This document shows, piece by piece, positions 40,785 through 52,500 of a stretch of DNA of 64,000 bases (the first letter of the stretch is position 1; the number at the start of each line of letters is the position of its first letter). This stretch comes from Sternotherus odoratus (taxonomy: Eukaryota; Chordata; Testudines; Kinosternidae). Below the pieces are notes generated by a model. The model searched no databases, was not told the origin of the DNA, and was given only the letters and a program-made list of their open reading frames with translations. Location of the stretch: contig JAVMKO010000001.1 of the NCBI GenBank assembly GCA_032164245.1, positions 13,553,603 to 13,617,602 of the forward strand, in the 5' to 3' direction. The translations under genes and the position numbers were made by a program.

Positions 40785-43340
40785 CATTTCATTTTGAAAA
40801 TGCTTTAATAAGGAAGTGTTGACAACATTGTTTTGCAAAATGTAAAGGTAACTATACAAATTCTTAATACAAAAAGAATAAATTAAAAGCAGATTTTTTT
40901 TTTTTAATTCTGCAACTTTTTCTACAACATACATATTTCCCCCTTGATTACAGGTGAACAGAATCCAGTAAAATCATTTGACATGCTCTAAAGTCAGTTT
41001 CAGAGAGACCTAATGTTTTCTTTTTTAAACTAGAGTCCATTTTACACAACTTGTAATAAAACTATTGACATTAATATATATGTAAAACTTTACATCTAAT
41101 TAACTAAGCAGTAACTGGTCATCTGATAGCACCTGAATGGGGTTTGCTATGTCGAAACTAAAACTAATACAGAGGGAAAACAAATTTGACCTTTTCAACG
41201 TTTTCAACACTCGACTGCATATAGTATCATTTAAAAATAAACCCTGCCTCGCACTATGGCCTGGTGTACGCATACACCATGCTTCTGGCTAAACCAAGGG
41301 AGTTTCATACATAGAGACTAAGAATGCAACAGTGGCTTTATATCCGAAAAGGGCCTTTATTAAAAAAGAAAAAGAAACGAGAGGCTGGTAAGTTGGTAGT
41401 CAAGTGCTCGTATATAACAGTTCTGTTTTACCCCCTCCATGTTATACTTAACCATGTTAATCTAAGTTGATTAACATTGTATGTACATTTGTGTATAATT
41501 GAATTGAGCTAAACAGTAAAACCTGTTTTACTTAATGTCTTTACTACCAGACTGGCTCCCGTGTGTTTTGATTGCAAACCAGAAAAGCAGACCACACCGC
41601 ACAAACCAAGCCGTTTCTCAAAAGAGTTTTCTCTCCTCCAGCCTGTGGGCAATGCAGGCTGACCAAACTGTTTGCAAGGTGACTTACAGCATCATGAACT
41701 TCAGGGCTGCCACCCCCTCACCCCTCTGCAAAACTGCAGGCCTGGTCTGACTCTGGACCAATTAATGTTGATTAGTAATTTGTATTCCAGTAGTGTCCAG
41801 AGGCCCCGTTGTGGTGCTGGGCTTGACGCCTTTTAAATAAAAAAGGCTACACAAAAATTATTTACCAGGGCAATGAAAATATATACAGAAGTTTAGTGTT
41901 TTAAATTTAAATTTTCCGCCAGGGCAAAAATTTGTTAACTCTATGGAGAGGTTTTTTTTTAATAGCGATCGGCACAGAAGTTAGATCTGAGTTCTGTTTC
42001 TTCCTACATGCTCTTGGGCAAGCCAGAGAGCCTCTTTGTGCCTCCCTTTCCCCAGCCACAGCTCCTACAGTGCCTCACAGGAGTAGTGGGAGACTGCAAG
42101 ATAGCAGCTAACTGCAGAATATTAACATAAGTCAATACACGTAAAAAACGATGTAGGAACAAGCACTCAGTAATTGCTAACATACATTTTTAAACCCTCC
42201 CCCTATTCCTAATCTTTCCAAGCCTAGTTATGGGGAATCTGTGCTCCTGAAAACTTCTGGTAAAACAGTTTTCCAATGATACTATTATAAGAAAAAGGTG
42301 TGGCAGCCCTCAAGTTTAGTTTTAAATGTCCTGCCTTCCTTGTCTGGTAGACTAGCATTATTCTTCAAACACGCACGCACGCACGCAAGCACACTTTGAT
42401 TTCTTTAAACTAAAGCTAACATCAGTTTCTGCTTTTCACAAAGTAACCCCCCGGCAGCCATTTCTTTACTTGCCTTTCCCATAGGAAATCATCATCCGCA
42501 TGCACAGATGGGGCGAGAACCCTGCCCCATCCAGTGGCAATAAAAACAGCGTAGCACCGTAGCGAAGACTAGACGTGCCAGCTTCAACCCCCCCACTCAA
42601 CTTGTGCACTAGTTCAGTACAAAAGTGTCTTTGAGGCCTTTTGACATTTGATGGCTTGACCTGTGTAAAGCATTGCTCCAAAGTACATGTAAACTTGCAG
42701 CTCCTGTCCCGACTCTCTCCTAGGTTTCCTTTTGGTATCCGTAAACAACTAGAGTCTGTGTCAAGTGCATCAAGGTTACTAATTCATTCGCTTTTATTTA
42801 TTATGGTCCCGTCTTGCAAACTGAAAATTTGCCTAATCAGCTGGATAGGAGACTGCTACTGAACCCTTCTGCGTTATAACATAGTGGGGGGGTCCCTTGG
42901 ATAGCAACACTTTGGTGATGAGCCCTTTGCTACACTGGCACTACCACAAGTGTAATAGTCTGAACCGTTATGCTAATGTGGCTTTACTATGTTGATTAGC
43001 TCGTAATGTGCTTTGATTTCATGTTAAACACTTTGTGCATAAACAGGATCTCCTTTATTGGTTATTTCTATTCATAGAACGGCTTTTGGCAATTTTCACC
43101 TTAATTTATCATAAGCGTTACAAAAAAACCCAAACAAAAACTGTATGTGTGGGTGGTTAGCCTGTGCCGACCACGGATACTAAGAGTAGCAGAACTTGCC
43201 TCTGCTTTAGATAATACCCTTGTAAACTTTTGAGTCTGTCCAGTTTAAGCAGCAGCTTTTCCAGACTGATTTTACTATCCCAGCCCAGAGCTCTGGTGTA
43301 TCTTCATCCCAATGGGTTATTGTTGGTCTTTTTGGCAGCC
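40785..43340 (-). other. FRMD4A: Likely FRMD4A 3' UTR
   Basis: A long, mostly unique, AT-rich stretch following the last candidate FRMD4A coding exon on minus. Possible minus poly(A) signals: ATTAAA at 40804-40809 and AATAAA at 41356-41361, 42792-42797 and 43054-43059. It contains one MIR (41975-42140) and a short CGCA run (42372-42386). The length and the distal end are inferred. Confidence 0.5.
41975..42140 (+). repeat. MIR-type SINE
   Basis: GAAGTTAGATCTGAGTTCTG, TGCTCTTGGGCAAGCCAGAG and AGCCTCTTTGTGCCTCCCTT follow the MIR core order. Confidence 0.65.
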
Positions 43341-43506
43341 TTATTGGAAGGGCTTAAAGTGAGGAAGGAAGTAAAAACAGGTTCCAAATCGTGGGCTGAC
43401 ATTTCTGGAGATGGGCAAATTTACAGAGATGCTGCCCGTGAGCTCGTCCCGTAAGAATTCTGTGATCTTGGCAGCACTGAACTGATTGCGATCTTCTGAC
43501 ACATCT
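43341..43506 (-). CDS. FRMD4A: Possible FRMD4A last coding segment
   Basis: Acceptor CTCTTGTTTCAG, then 54 open codons to TAA at 43341-43343: [20 protein letters not shown], then [15 protein letters not shown], and an ending FKPFQ. Phase-compatible with 43774-43946 and also directly with 49586-49682. The early part looks strongly protein-like. If the STDE exon is used, this would be 3' UTR instead. Confidence 0.5.
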
Positions 43507-46500
43507 CTGAAACAAGAGGAGCTTTTCTTTACTCTGAATGAATACTTCAGGAGTACGGAATATAGTTCACAACCACTGTTTCTCGCCCACTTAACTAATG
43601 TTCTGTTGGCTTTAGACTGCGAGTTGTAGAAATCTTACTATTGTCCCATACCATAGACCAATCAGATTGGATTTATACCTTGAAAGGCTTTTAGTATTTT
43701 AAAGAAAAAAAACCCCACACCGCCATATGGCTGCTGATCTAGTTATTCACATATGTTCTCCCCACTCCCCCACCTGGCCCTTTGGGCTATAGGAGTTGTA
43801 TGTCGGTCTGTGGCAATCTGGTTTGAAGCTCTGCTATCCGTTGGTGGCTGCGGATGGATGCTGGGGCCGGGATCCGTAATGGTGTCTTGAATTACATTTT
43901 GAGAAAAGTGCTTAGCGTTGAAGCTGGTGATGGGCGGACGTTGCATCTGGGTAAGGCAAATGAGAGGCAGAGAGGTGATCTCAGAATGGCATTGATGTGA
44001 TCCGATTGAGGTCAGGGGTTCACACTAGAGTCCCAGGCTTGGCTTTTTCCTGTCCATACCACTGGACATCTGCTAGTTCTGGATAGACGGGCGAATCCAG
44101 GAAACAGCTATCGTTGTAGCTCCTAGAGAAGAAAGGAGACTGCCATTAGAATGAATGCTACAGCAAGAGTTCATGCAAAAAAAATCAACCACAGACACAC
44201 CACCACGTGACAATGGGAAAGGAAATGCAGCATGTTCGTTGGCACACTGGGTTGGTTCTGGTTCTGCAGCCAATCAGTTGGCAACTGGGGCTGATTCAGC
44301 AAGAAGGAGCCGCCCAGAAGTCCTCTCCAGGACAGCTCACCTCTGCAGAAGCAGTACTGTGTGAACAGTCCTCGCTCAGATCTCTCCAGGCCAGTTTGGG
44401 TTAAGCTAATTTCTCTGGACAAAACTGAGTTCAAATGACATTTCCTGGCCCCTCCTCACAAAGGAAAGCACAGGATTGTGTATATTATTGTCCCCATCTA
44501 GAAGTCAAGAGACACCTACAGCCAATAGCACCCGTAGTCCTGGGCTCTTTTATACGACTGATGGTTGAAAAGACAGGGGTCATGTCTAGTGCAAAAGTAC
44601 ATGCACCAATACTTGTTTCTAAATGCATTCATCCCTAAATGAGATAGTGGATGAGCGGCTGGAGGAACAACCCAGAGCATAAAGTGTGGGTATATTTGCT
44701 TAGCTGTATATATGCAACTGCATATGTGCACTGGTTCCCTCTCACATTCTAGCAGCCTTGGAGTGATTCTCTGTCAGGTGCTTTTCTCCCCTCTGCTTAG
44801 AGGCCAGAGTTGGAGGGTTGTGCGCTTGGCCATTAGATGGGGGAATAAAACCTTGCTTCTTTTAAATGACTGATTTGCAGGGGTGTGGAAGGACCTGTGC
44901 TGTCATCTCAGTGCTTCTCTGCAGTACCTCTCCAGCATAGCTACCAAACTATCAGAACTTTTGTCTCGGCTGAATCACTGACTTGGAAATCATTTGAACA
45001 GGATAGGCCAGGAAACTAGTGGCCAGACCTCCTGATGCTTTTTTCCATCAGTGACTTCATAAACAAGAGGCTCCTGCTAGCCCAGAAGATGAAAGACATT
45101 AACGTCGTCGTGTGATGGCAATGACTTTTTGGTGACGGGAGGAGGTTCTGATGGAGCATGATGCTATGGCATCTTGGTGGTGTGGTGTGATGCTACACAG
45201 TGATAGATGATGCATCGCAACATGCTGACATAATACCGCCACCACCTGTATGTAAAGATCTCATGGTGACACACGGATTGACCTGTCAGATAGCCTTTCA
45301 AAAGCTTCATAGCGTGTTTCTGTTCAGTTAGCAAATACCTCATATTTGGGGTACATCTACACCAGACAAGGAAACTGTTGCTGGCGTACTGACGGCATAA
45401 ATAGTTCATTGCCTTGCTAAGTTCCTTGTTGTCTGTTCCCAACTTCTGGCAAACAGAGGCTAGGGCACCATCCCTACCCATCCTAGCTAATAGCCACTGA
45501 TGGACCTATCCTCCATGAACTTATATCATTCTCTTTTGAGCCCTGTTATAGTCTTGGCCTTTACAACATCCTTTGGCAAAGAGTTTCACAGGCTGACACT
45601 GTGTTGTGTGAAGAAATACTTCCTTTTGTTTGTTTTAAACTTGCTGCCTATTAATTTTATTTGGTGACCCCTAGTTCTTGTGTTAGGAGATGGAGTAAAT
45701 AACACTCTCTTCTTTACTTTCTCCACACCAGTCATGATTTTATAGACCTCTATCATATCTCCTTTAGTTGTCTCTTTTCCAAGCTGAAAAGTTCCAGTTT
45801 TATTAATCTCTCCTCATATGGAAGCTGTTCTGTACCCCTAATCATTTTTGTTGCCCTTTTCTGAACCTTTTCCAATTCCAATATATTTTTTTTGAGATCA
45901 GATAACCACATCTGCACACAGTATTCAAGATGTGGGCATACCATGGATTTATAGAGAGGCAATATGATATGTCCTGTCTTATCATCTATCCCTTTCCTAA
46001 TAATTCCCAACATTCTGTTACCTTTTTTGACTGCCACTGCACATTGAGTGGATGTTTTCCGAGACCTATCCACAATGACTCCAAGATTTCTTTCTTGAGT
46101 GATAGCAGCTAATTTAGACCACATGATTTTATATTTATAGTTGGGATTATGTTTTCCAATGTGCATTACTTTGCATTTATCAATATTGTATTTCAGCTGT
46201 CACTTTGTGGCCTAGTTACCTAGGCTTGTGAGATCCGTTTGTAACTCTTCGCAGTCTGCTTTGGACTTAACTATCTTGAGAAGTTTTGGATCATCTGACA
46301 ATTTTGCCACCTCACTGTTTACCTCCTTTTCCAGATAATTTATGAATAAAATGAATAGTACTGGTCCCACTACAGACCCTTGTGGGCCACCACTATTTAT
46401 TTCTCTCCATTCTGAAAACTGACCATTTATGCCTAGCCTTTGTTTCCTATCTTTTAATGGTTAACCAGTCCATGAGAGCTTATCCAATGACAACTTGCTT

Positions 46501-49500
46501 CAAAGGCTCTTAAGCGGTGCGGGGCCTTGTTAAAAGCTTTCTGAAAATCTAAGTATGCTGGATCCCCCTTGTCCACATGCCTGTTGACCCCCTCAAAGAA
46601 TTCTAGTAGATTGGTGAGGCATGATTTCCCTTTACAGAAACCCATGTTGACTCTTCCCCAACAAATCACATTAGCTGATGTGTCTGACAATTCGGTTCTT
46701 TACTATAGTTTCAATCATTTTGCCTGGTACTGAAGTTAGGCATACTGGCCTGTAATTGTCAGGATCACCTCTGGAGCCTTTTAAAAAAATTGGTGTGTCA
46801 CATTAGCTAGCCTCCAATCGTCTGGTACAGAGGCTGATTTAAATGCTGGGTTACATACCAAAGTTAGTAGTTCTGCAATTTCACATTTGAGTTTCTTCAG
46901 AACTCTGGAGTGAATAGCATTTAACAGACTTATTACTGTTTAGTTTATCAATTGGTTCCAAAACCTTTCAGATTTTATCTTCACAGCATTCCTGTGAGCT
47001 AGGGAAGAATTATCCTCACTTTACGTCTGAGGAATGGAAGCACAGGGCTTAAGACTGCATAGGAAGCATGTGGTTGAGTCGGGAATAGAACCCAGGTCTC
47101 CTGAGACTTCATCACCCTTCATCTCTACATAAACACCCCCCAGCACTTTGTCCAGACTGCTTTGAAATGTCTCGAGCAAAGGGCCTTCTCTTGCTACCCT
47201 TGGCTAGCCATGCTTATCCACTTGCATTTCCATCCCAACTGGCGTGAAGCCTGCCTTCCTCGAGAAAACTAAGAGCAAAAGACTTGCTGAAAGGGCCACC
47301 CACATATGCCGACACGGTTTGCAAATGCTTCCAACTTGCTCTTCCAGGAGCCGAGCAAAGCCTTGCTGTCACTATCCAAACGCCCACACAACCCAAATGC
47401 CTGCTCCTTATGGATACTGGGATGTCAAAAATTATTTGCAGAGCACACGTTACAGGGAAGAAGGATGAAAGAACAAAACATTCCCTTACTATACCTCTAT
47501 TCATCAGTACTTTGGTGAGTTGGAGACTGAGACTCATCCATAGTGGGTGAGTTGTCTGTTGCTTCTCTGAACAAAGAAGAGCGCCAAGGGAGGAAACAGT
47601 AAAGAGGAAATGTTAAAGAAAAGAAGTGACACACATTGTTAAGAGCTTATTAATACAGTGGGAAAACAAGTTGATGAGTCACCTTAAGACAAAAGAGTTA
47701 GTGACATAAGAAGACATGTCAGGCAGAATTTCAAGCCTTTGATTCATGCTAGGAAATAACAAAATGTGTTGCAGTGATGGCCAAGTCTGTATTCTGCACC
47801 TGGTAACAAACTGTACTTGCCCCCTTTTAAATTTTGTTCTCGAATGGTTTTATCATTTTACCCAGGTAGGAAACCAATAATGGATTCACCCATTGAATTC
47901 CTTTTTGAACAGAATGTTGGTCCAGATCCTCAGATGATGTAACTCTACATAGCTCTGTTTCCATCAGCTGAGGATCTGGCCTGGTTTTTTTTTTTGTTGC
48001 GTGACGCTTGGGGGAGCAGTTCTGGTGCATGGAAAGTAGAGCGAAAAATCAGAGTTCGTAAGTTTTTGCTACCTTCAACTAGGAGACTTTGCAACTGGTT
48101 TCAGATCATATTACTTGTATTCAGGGTAGGGACATGCTGAGGAAGACGATTACAACGGGGCAGAATCAAGGCTATGGTTTAGGTTGAGATCCATACCTTG
48201 AATGGTGCAAATCTCAGCTGTTCACCCAAGATTTCTGCCATTTTGGAGTCTTGCAATACTTTGGATGCTTCTGAACTGGAAGCAATAAAAATACCCCCTC
48301 CAGTTTTGGACCTGACCCAAACCCACAACTGCTAGTAGTTTTGGGACCAAGAATTTGAATTTGAGCATGCTGAAATGCAGACAACTTGTTTAGGCTTTTG
48401 AGGTTCTGTTTTTAATCCTCCATCTTTGTTTTAAAGCTCAGTTTTCTCTTAATCAATGTCTTCTGGGTTATTGTTGCCATAAAACCAAATGGCACGTGTG
48501 GACGTCTTTGTTTATACTGGAGCATCTACAATGTAGTGACTGCTGATTTTTTTTAAAAAAAGTTTTTTTGCTGCTGTAAAATCAAATATTTGGGGACAAA
48601 AGAGTGACACAGGTAGACTAGAGTAAGAACTTCAAGACTCACCAGTGTTTGTCCCCTGGAATGACCATGGAATAAGCCCAACACATCTTAGTTCACTGCT
48701 CCTAGAAGACCATTACAAGGTCTCTGCAACCTTAGGGCAGCGGTTCTCAAACTGTGTTCCCTGAAGACTCTCCTGGTGGCGTCCCAGAACTCAACATTCT
48801 GAGAATCTAGCACTGGGATATGGGGTGCTGTGTAGATCCAGGGAAGGACCCCTGTTTTACATAGCTTACAACATAGGCAACAGAATAAAAAATTCTGGGG
48901 AGCCAGTGCCCTTGGGGAAGCTTCCTTTCTGATCCTGGAACCTTGTGTCTCTGATTAACCTCCCGGGTGTGTGCAAGAATTATCACAGATAAATGTCTAA
49001 CCTTGTTCGTACTGCAAGATTCCATTGATGTCTGAGAACTTGGGACAACCACAATGGCATTCATAAAGAAAATTCAACCTTAGTGCTCCAGACAGCATGG
49101 GGAACATAGGTGGTGTCTACACAGCTTTTGTGGACATTCTCCCACCACTGCTCTGGCACTGGTGCTAGCAATGTATGCGGATGACACACTGATGCAAATG
49201 CCTGAACCAGTCTAAATTAGGGGCTTTCCCATTGCTAGAACTGCACTAAGGCTAGACCAGTGGTGAGTGAATATCTGAAAATGTTCTGCGTAGATTAGGC
49301 CATTGAATACCCGAGAGCGTTCCTATGCCCAGAACCCAGTGTCCTCTCCTTGCGCTGGATAGCAACGCACTGTACTAGAACTTGTTTTCTGCTTCAAGTG
49401 CCTAAACTATTGCAATCGTCTATCTAAAGATTAAATCAAATCTACATTTCATACTTTAAGGCAACTCTAGCGTGCCCAAGTCTCAAATCTGCATCAGCAT

Positions 49501-52500
49501 CCCGGATGATGGTTTTGGAGTGGCTAGAGAAAACAGTGAAAGACCAAGGAATCCTAATCCTCTAACCCTGCCGCTGGAGACTCACCCAGTCTGCCATGCT
49601 ACGATGTGGTGGGGACTGCTTGGTGGTGTAGCTGCTAGCTCACTAGATGGTGTTGAACTCCTCTGGCTGTGAGGTAAGGCAGCTAAAAGTGAGGGAAAAA
49701 AATAACCAGTTAGACAAGGAGAACAGGGTTGAGGAATTCCAGCACTGTCAGCTCATCAGAGCAGAAGAAACACAGCAAGTTGTGACTAAACATAGCCCAG
49801 GAGTTGGAACACCCCATTTACAAACGGATCTCGGCCTGTACTCCCTGAGCAGCGCAGCTGCTGCGAGACTGGCCAGTCAACATACTCATGACTCCATCTG
49901 CTCCACGCACGTATACCTGGCTCTGCGTTCAGATGCACGGGGAAAATTTTGTCCCAACCCAGCCTCCAACTGTGTGTGATTATATGGGCTGAAGATCCTC
50001 CAACATCTACCAAACTCATGGCAACCAAGTGTGGGAAATACCCAGTCCCCGCAAACATGAAATCAAATAACTGTGTTCTTGCCATTTGAACGCACAGCAC
50101 CCTCGTGCCATAGCCGTGGCTGGACACCTGTCCCTCCACCTGATCTGAAATGAAGGAGCAAAGCCAGCCTGGCACCTTTGTTGTCTCATTTCAGAGGCTT
50201 CACAGGCAGCTCAGGGCCCAGGGGTGGAGTTCTGTGCTAGTAGCGGTCAGGCTGCTAGCTAGGAGCTTCTAGGCATATATCCCTCTTCTTGTACAAACAC
50301 CACCTCCATTGATTTCAAAGGCCAAAGATGTTTACTAGTAGTAAGATTCATTTAAATGTGGCTACAGTGAACTTATCAGCATGAGCCAGAAGTGGGCTGA
50401 TCTTTGTTAATTTTATGTTAATTCTACAAACCCCAGACAAACACTGTAATGTAGCCGTAGTGGTTTTACAAGGCATTTCTCCTTTAAGGATCTATTTGAG
50501 AACCCCCTCCCCCCCATATTGGTCACTCTATCCCAATGCTCAGATCCCTGGAACAGTGGCCTCTCCAAATCAGACATGCTCAGGAGCATAGTCATCTTTG
50601 AAGGACACTGTGGGGTCCAAATTCCAATAGACATTTTAGAGCCAGGGCTGAGCTGTCAAATGCCTGACGTCTATGATTTAAATTCTTTACCTGCAGTTAA
50701 ATAACACTCAAAAAGGAGACAGAAGCAAAGTCTAATCTTTTCCTTACAAGTGTTTCTTATTATCCCATCATCGCAATGGGGACTGGCTTTTCGAACATGA
50801 CTAGTTCCATATTGGCATGGTCAGTGAAAGCGCTTTACAGCGAACAAACGAGACAACAATTTTTGTTTTCACAATAAGCGTTTTCCTTCTTAGATGCCCC
50901 AACTCTCTGAAATGCTAGGATTTCCAAAATGAGTCTCTACAGCTCCGGAGGAGAAGCACGTTCATTACATTTTAGGTACTTTCTGCTTCTGTTTGGGGCA
51001 GAAATGCCAAAACATCCCTGAACTTCCTGTCAGAAAAGGGATAAAAGAAAGTTTGCCAAGCAGAGGGCTGGGGAGGCTCAGGTGACTGGCAATGGACTAC
51101 AAGGCCTTTCCCCATTAAATCTTCGGCTCAGACACATCCAGCCTAGGGTCTCTAGTGAATGAACTTTCCCAGCTGATGGCTGTTCAGTGGTTCCTTGTGA
51201 TAGGCTCGGTTCAGCTCTCAAGAGCAACATTTTACAAGCGTCACCACCACTATAACTGGGCACCCTTGCTGTCAATCTCAACAGAGGCTCGCAGGGCTGG
51301 GCAGGCCTTGGAAATGGAATCTTTAGGGGTGGTGTCCTCAGGGCAAGTTTGAGGCACATGGGTAGGAGTTAAATGAGGGAAGCTTGTCAAGATGCTGCCC
51401 AGGCTGTACCAATTCTGTCAACAGAAGCCGTCAATCAACCAGCCTTCACTCCCTCACTCTCACCGCGTGGGGTTAGGTTCAGTTTTTTGGCAAAGCCTCA
51501 GGTTAGTCTGAATTCCATGCCCACCGGATTGCCCAGACTTATTCAAAACAGAGACTGATGGCAAACAGGGACCGACTCAAACCAGCTCATCTCATTTCAG
51601 GGAAATGCGGCACATTCTCTGCAATCTATGAACGGCTGCGAGGTCCTAATATTATTTAATATGAATAAAGAGGACAGGCCAGAGGCCCAACCAGGATGGG
51701 GCTCCACTGTGTTAGGTGCTGTACAAAGAATGGCCCTACTTTGTATAGCTGGGGGTAAGCAAGCACCTCTAGTAGCTGCACTGAAGGTATTGTATGAATC
51801 GAAGGTCTCAGCCTTCAGCCACGCACCCAAGTCTTTTTTAGTGGGGCCACTTGCTCTTTATTTTAAGGAACTGTGTTTTTTTTGCCATACCAGATAGTCC
51901 AGGGGTGGGCAAACTATGGCCCATGGGCCACATCAGGCCTGCAGGACCGTTCTGTCTGTCTGGCCCGCCTGAGCTCCCAGCCGGGGAGGTGAGCCCCGGC
52001 CCCTCCCCCTCTCCTGACTGCCCCCCCGAGTCTCCACTCCATCCAACAGACCTGCTCCCTGTCAGCCCCATGCGACCTCCTTCCCCATATCCAATCCCAC
52101 CCACCCCCGCTCACCGGAGCCAGTCCCGCCGCTGCTGCAACACTCCTCAGCAGGAGCAGTGGGTTGAGACTCGGGGGAAGGGCAATCAGGCGAGGGGGAG
52201 CAAGGGGATGGGGTTCTGGGGGGGGTTGGGGGTGAGGGTGTGGATATGGGTCGGAGCAGTCGGGACAGGGAGTGGGGGGGTGTTGGTTAGGGGGTGGGGT
52301 AGTCAGAGGACAAAGAGCAGGGGGTTTTAGATAGGGCGTAGGGTCCTGGGGTGGTTAGGGGCGAGTGGTCTCTGGAGAGGACGGTCCGGGGACAAGGAGC
52401 AGGGGGCTTAAGGGGTGGGGTTGGGGGGTGGGGAACGTCTCTGGAGGGGGCGATCAGGGAACAATGAGAAGGGGGTTTGGACAGGTCAGGGATTCTGAGG

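Larger units (their letters stand above)
44123..47496. other. FRMD4A: FRMD4A 3' intron region
   Basis: Holds an antisense CR1 LINE (45440-46830) and a MIR (46985-47125). No other gene is seen at 44123-45440. Confidence 0.55.
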
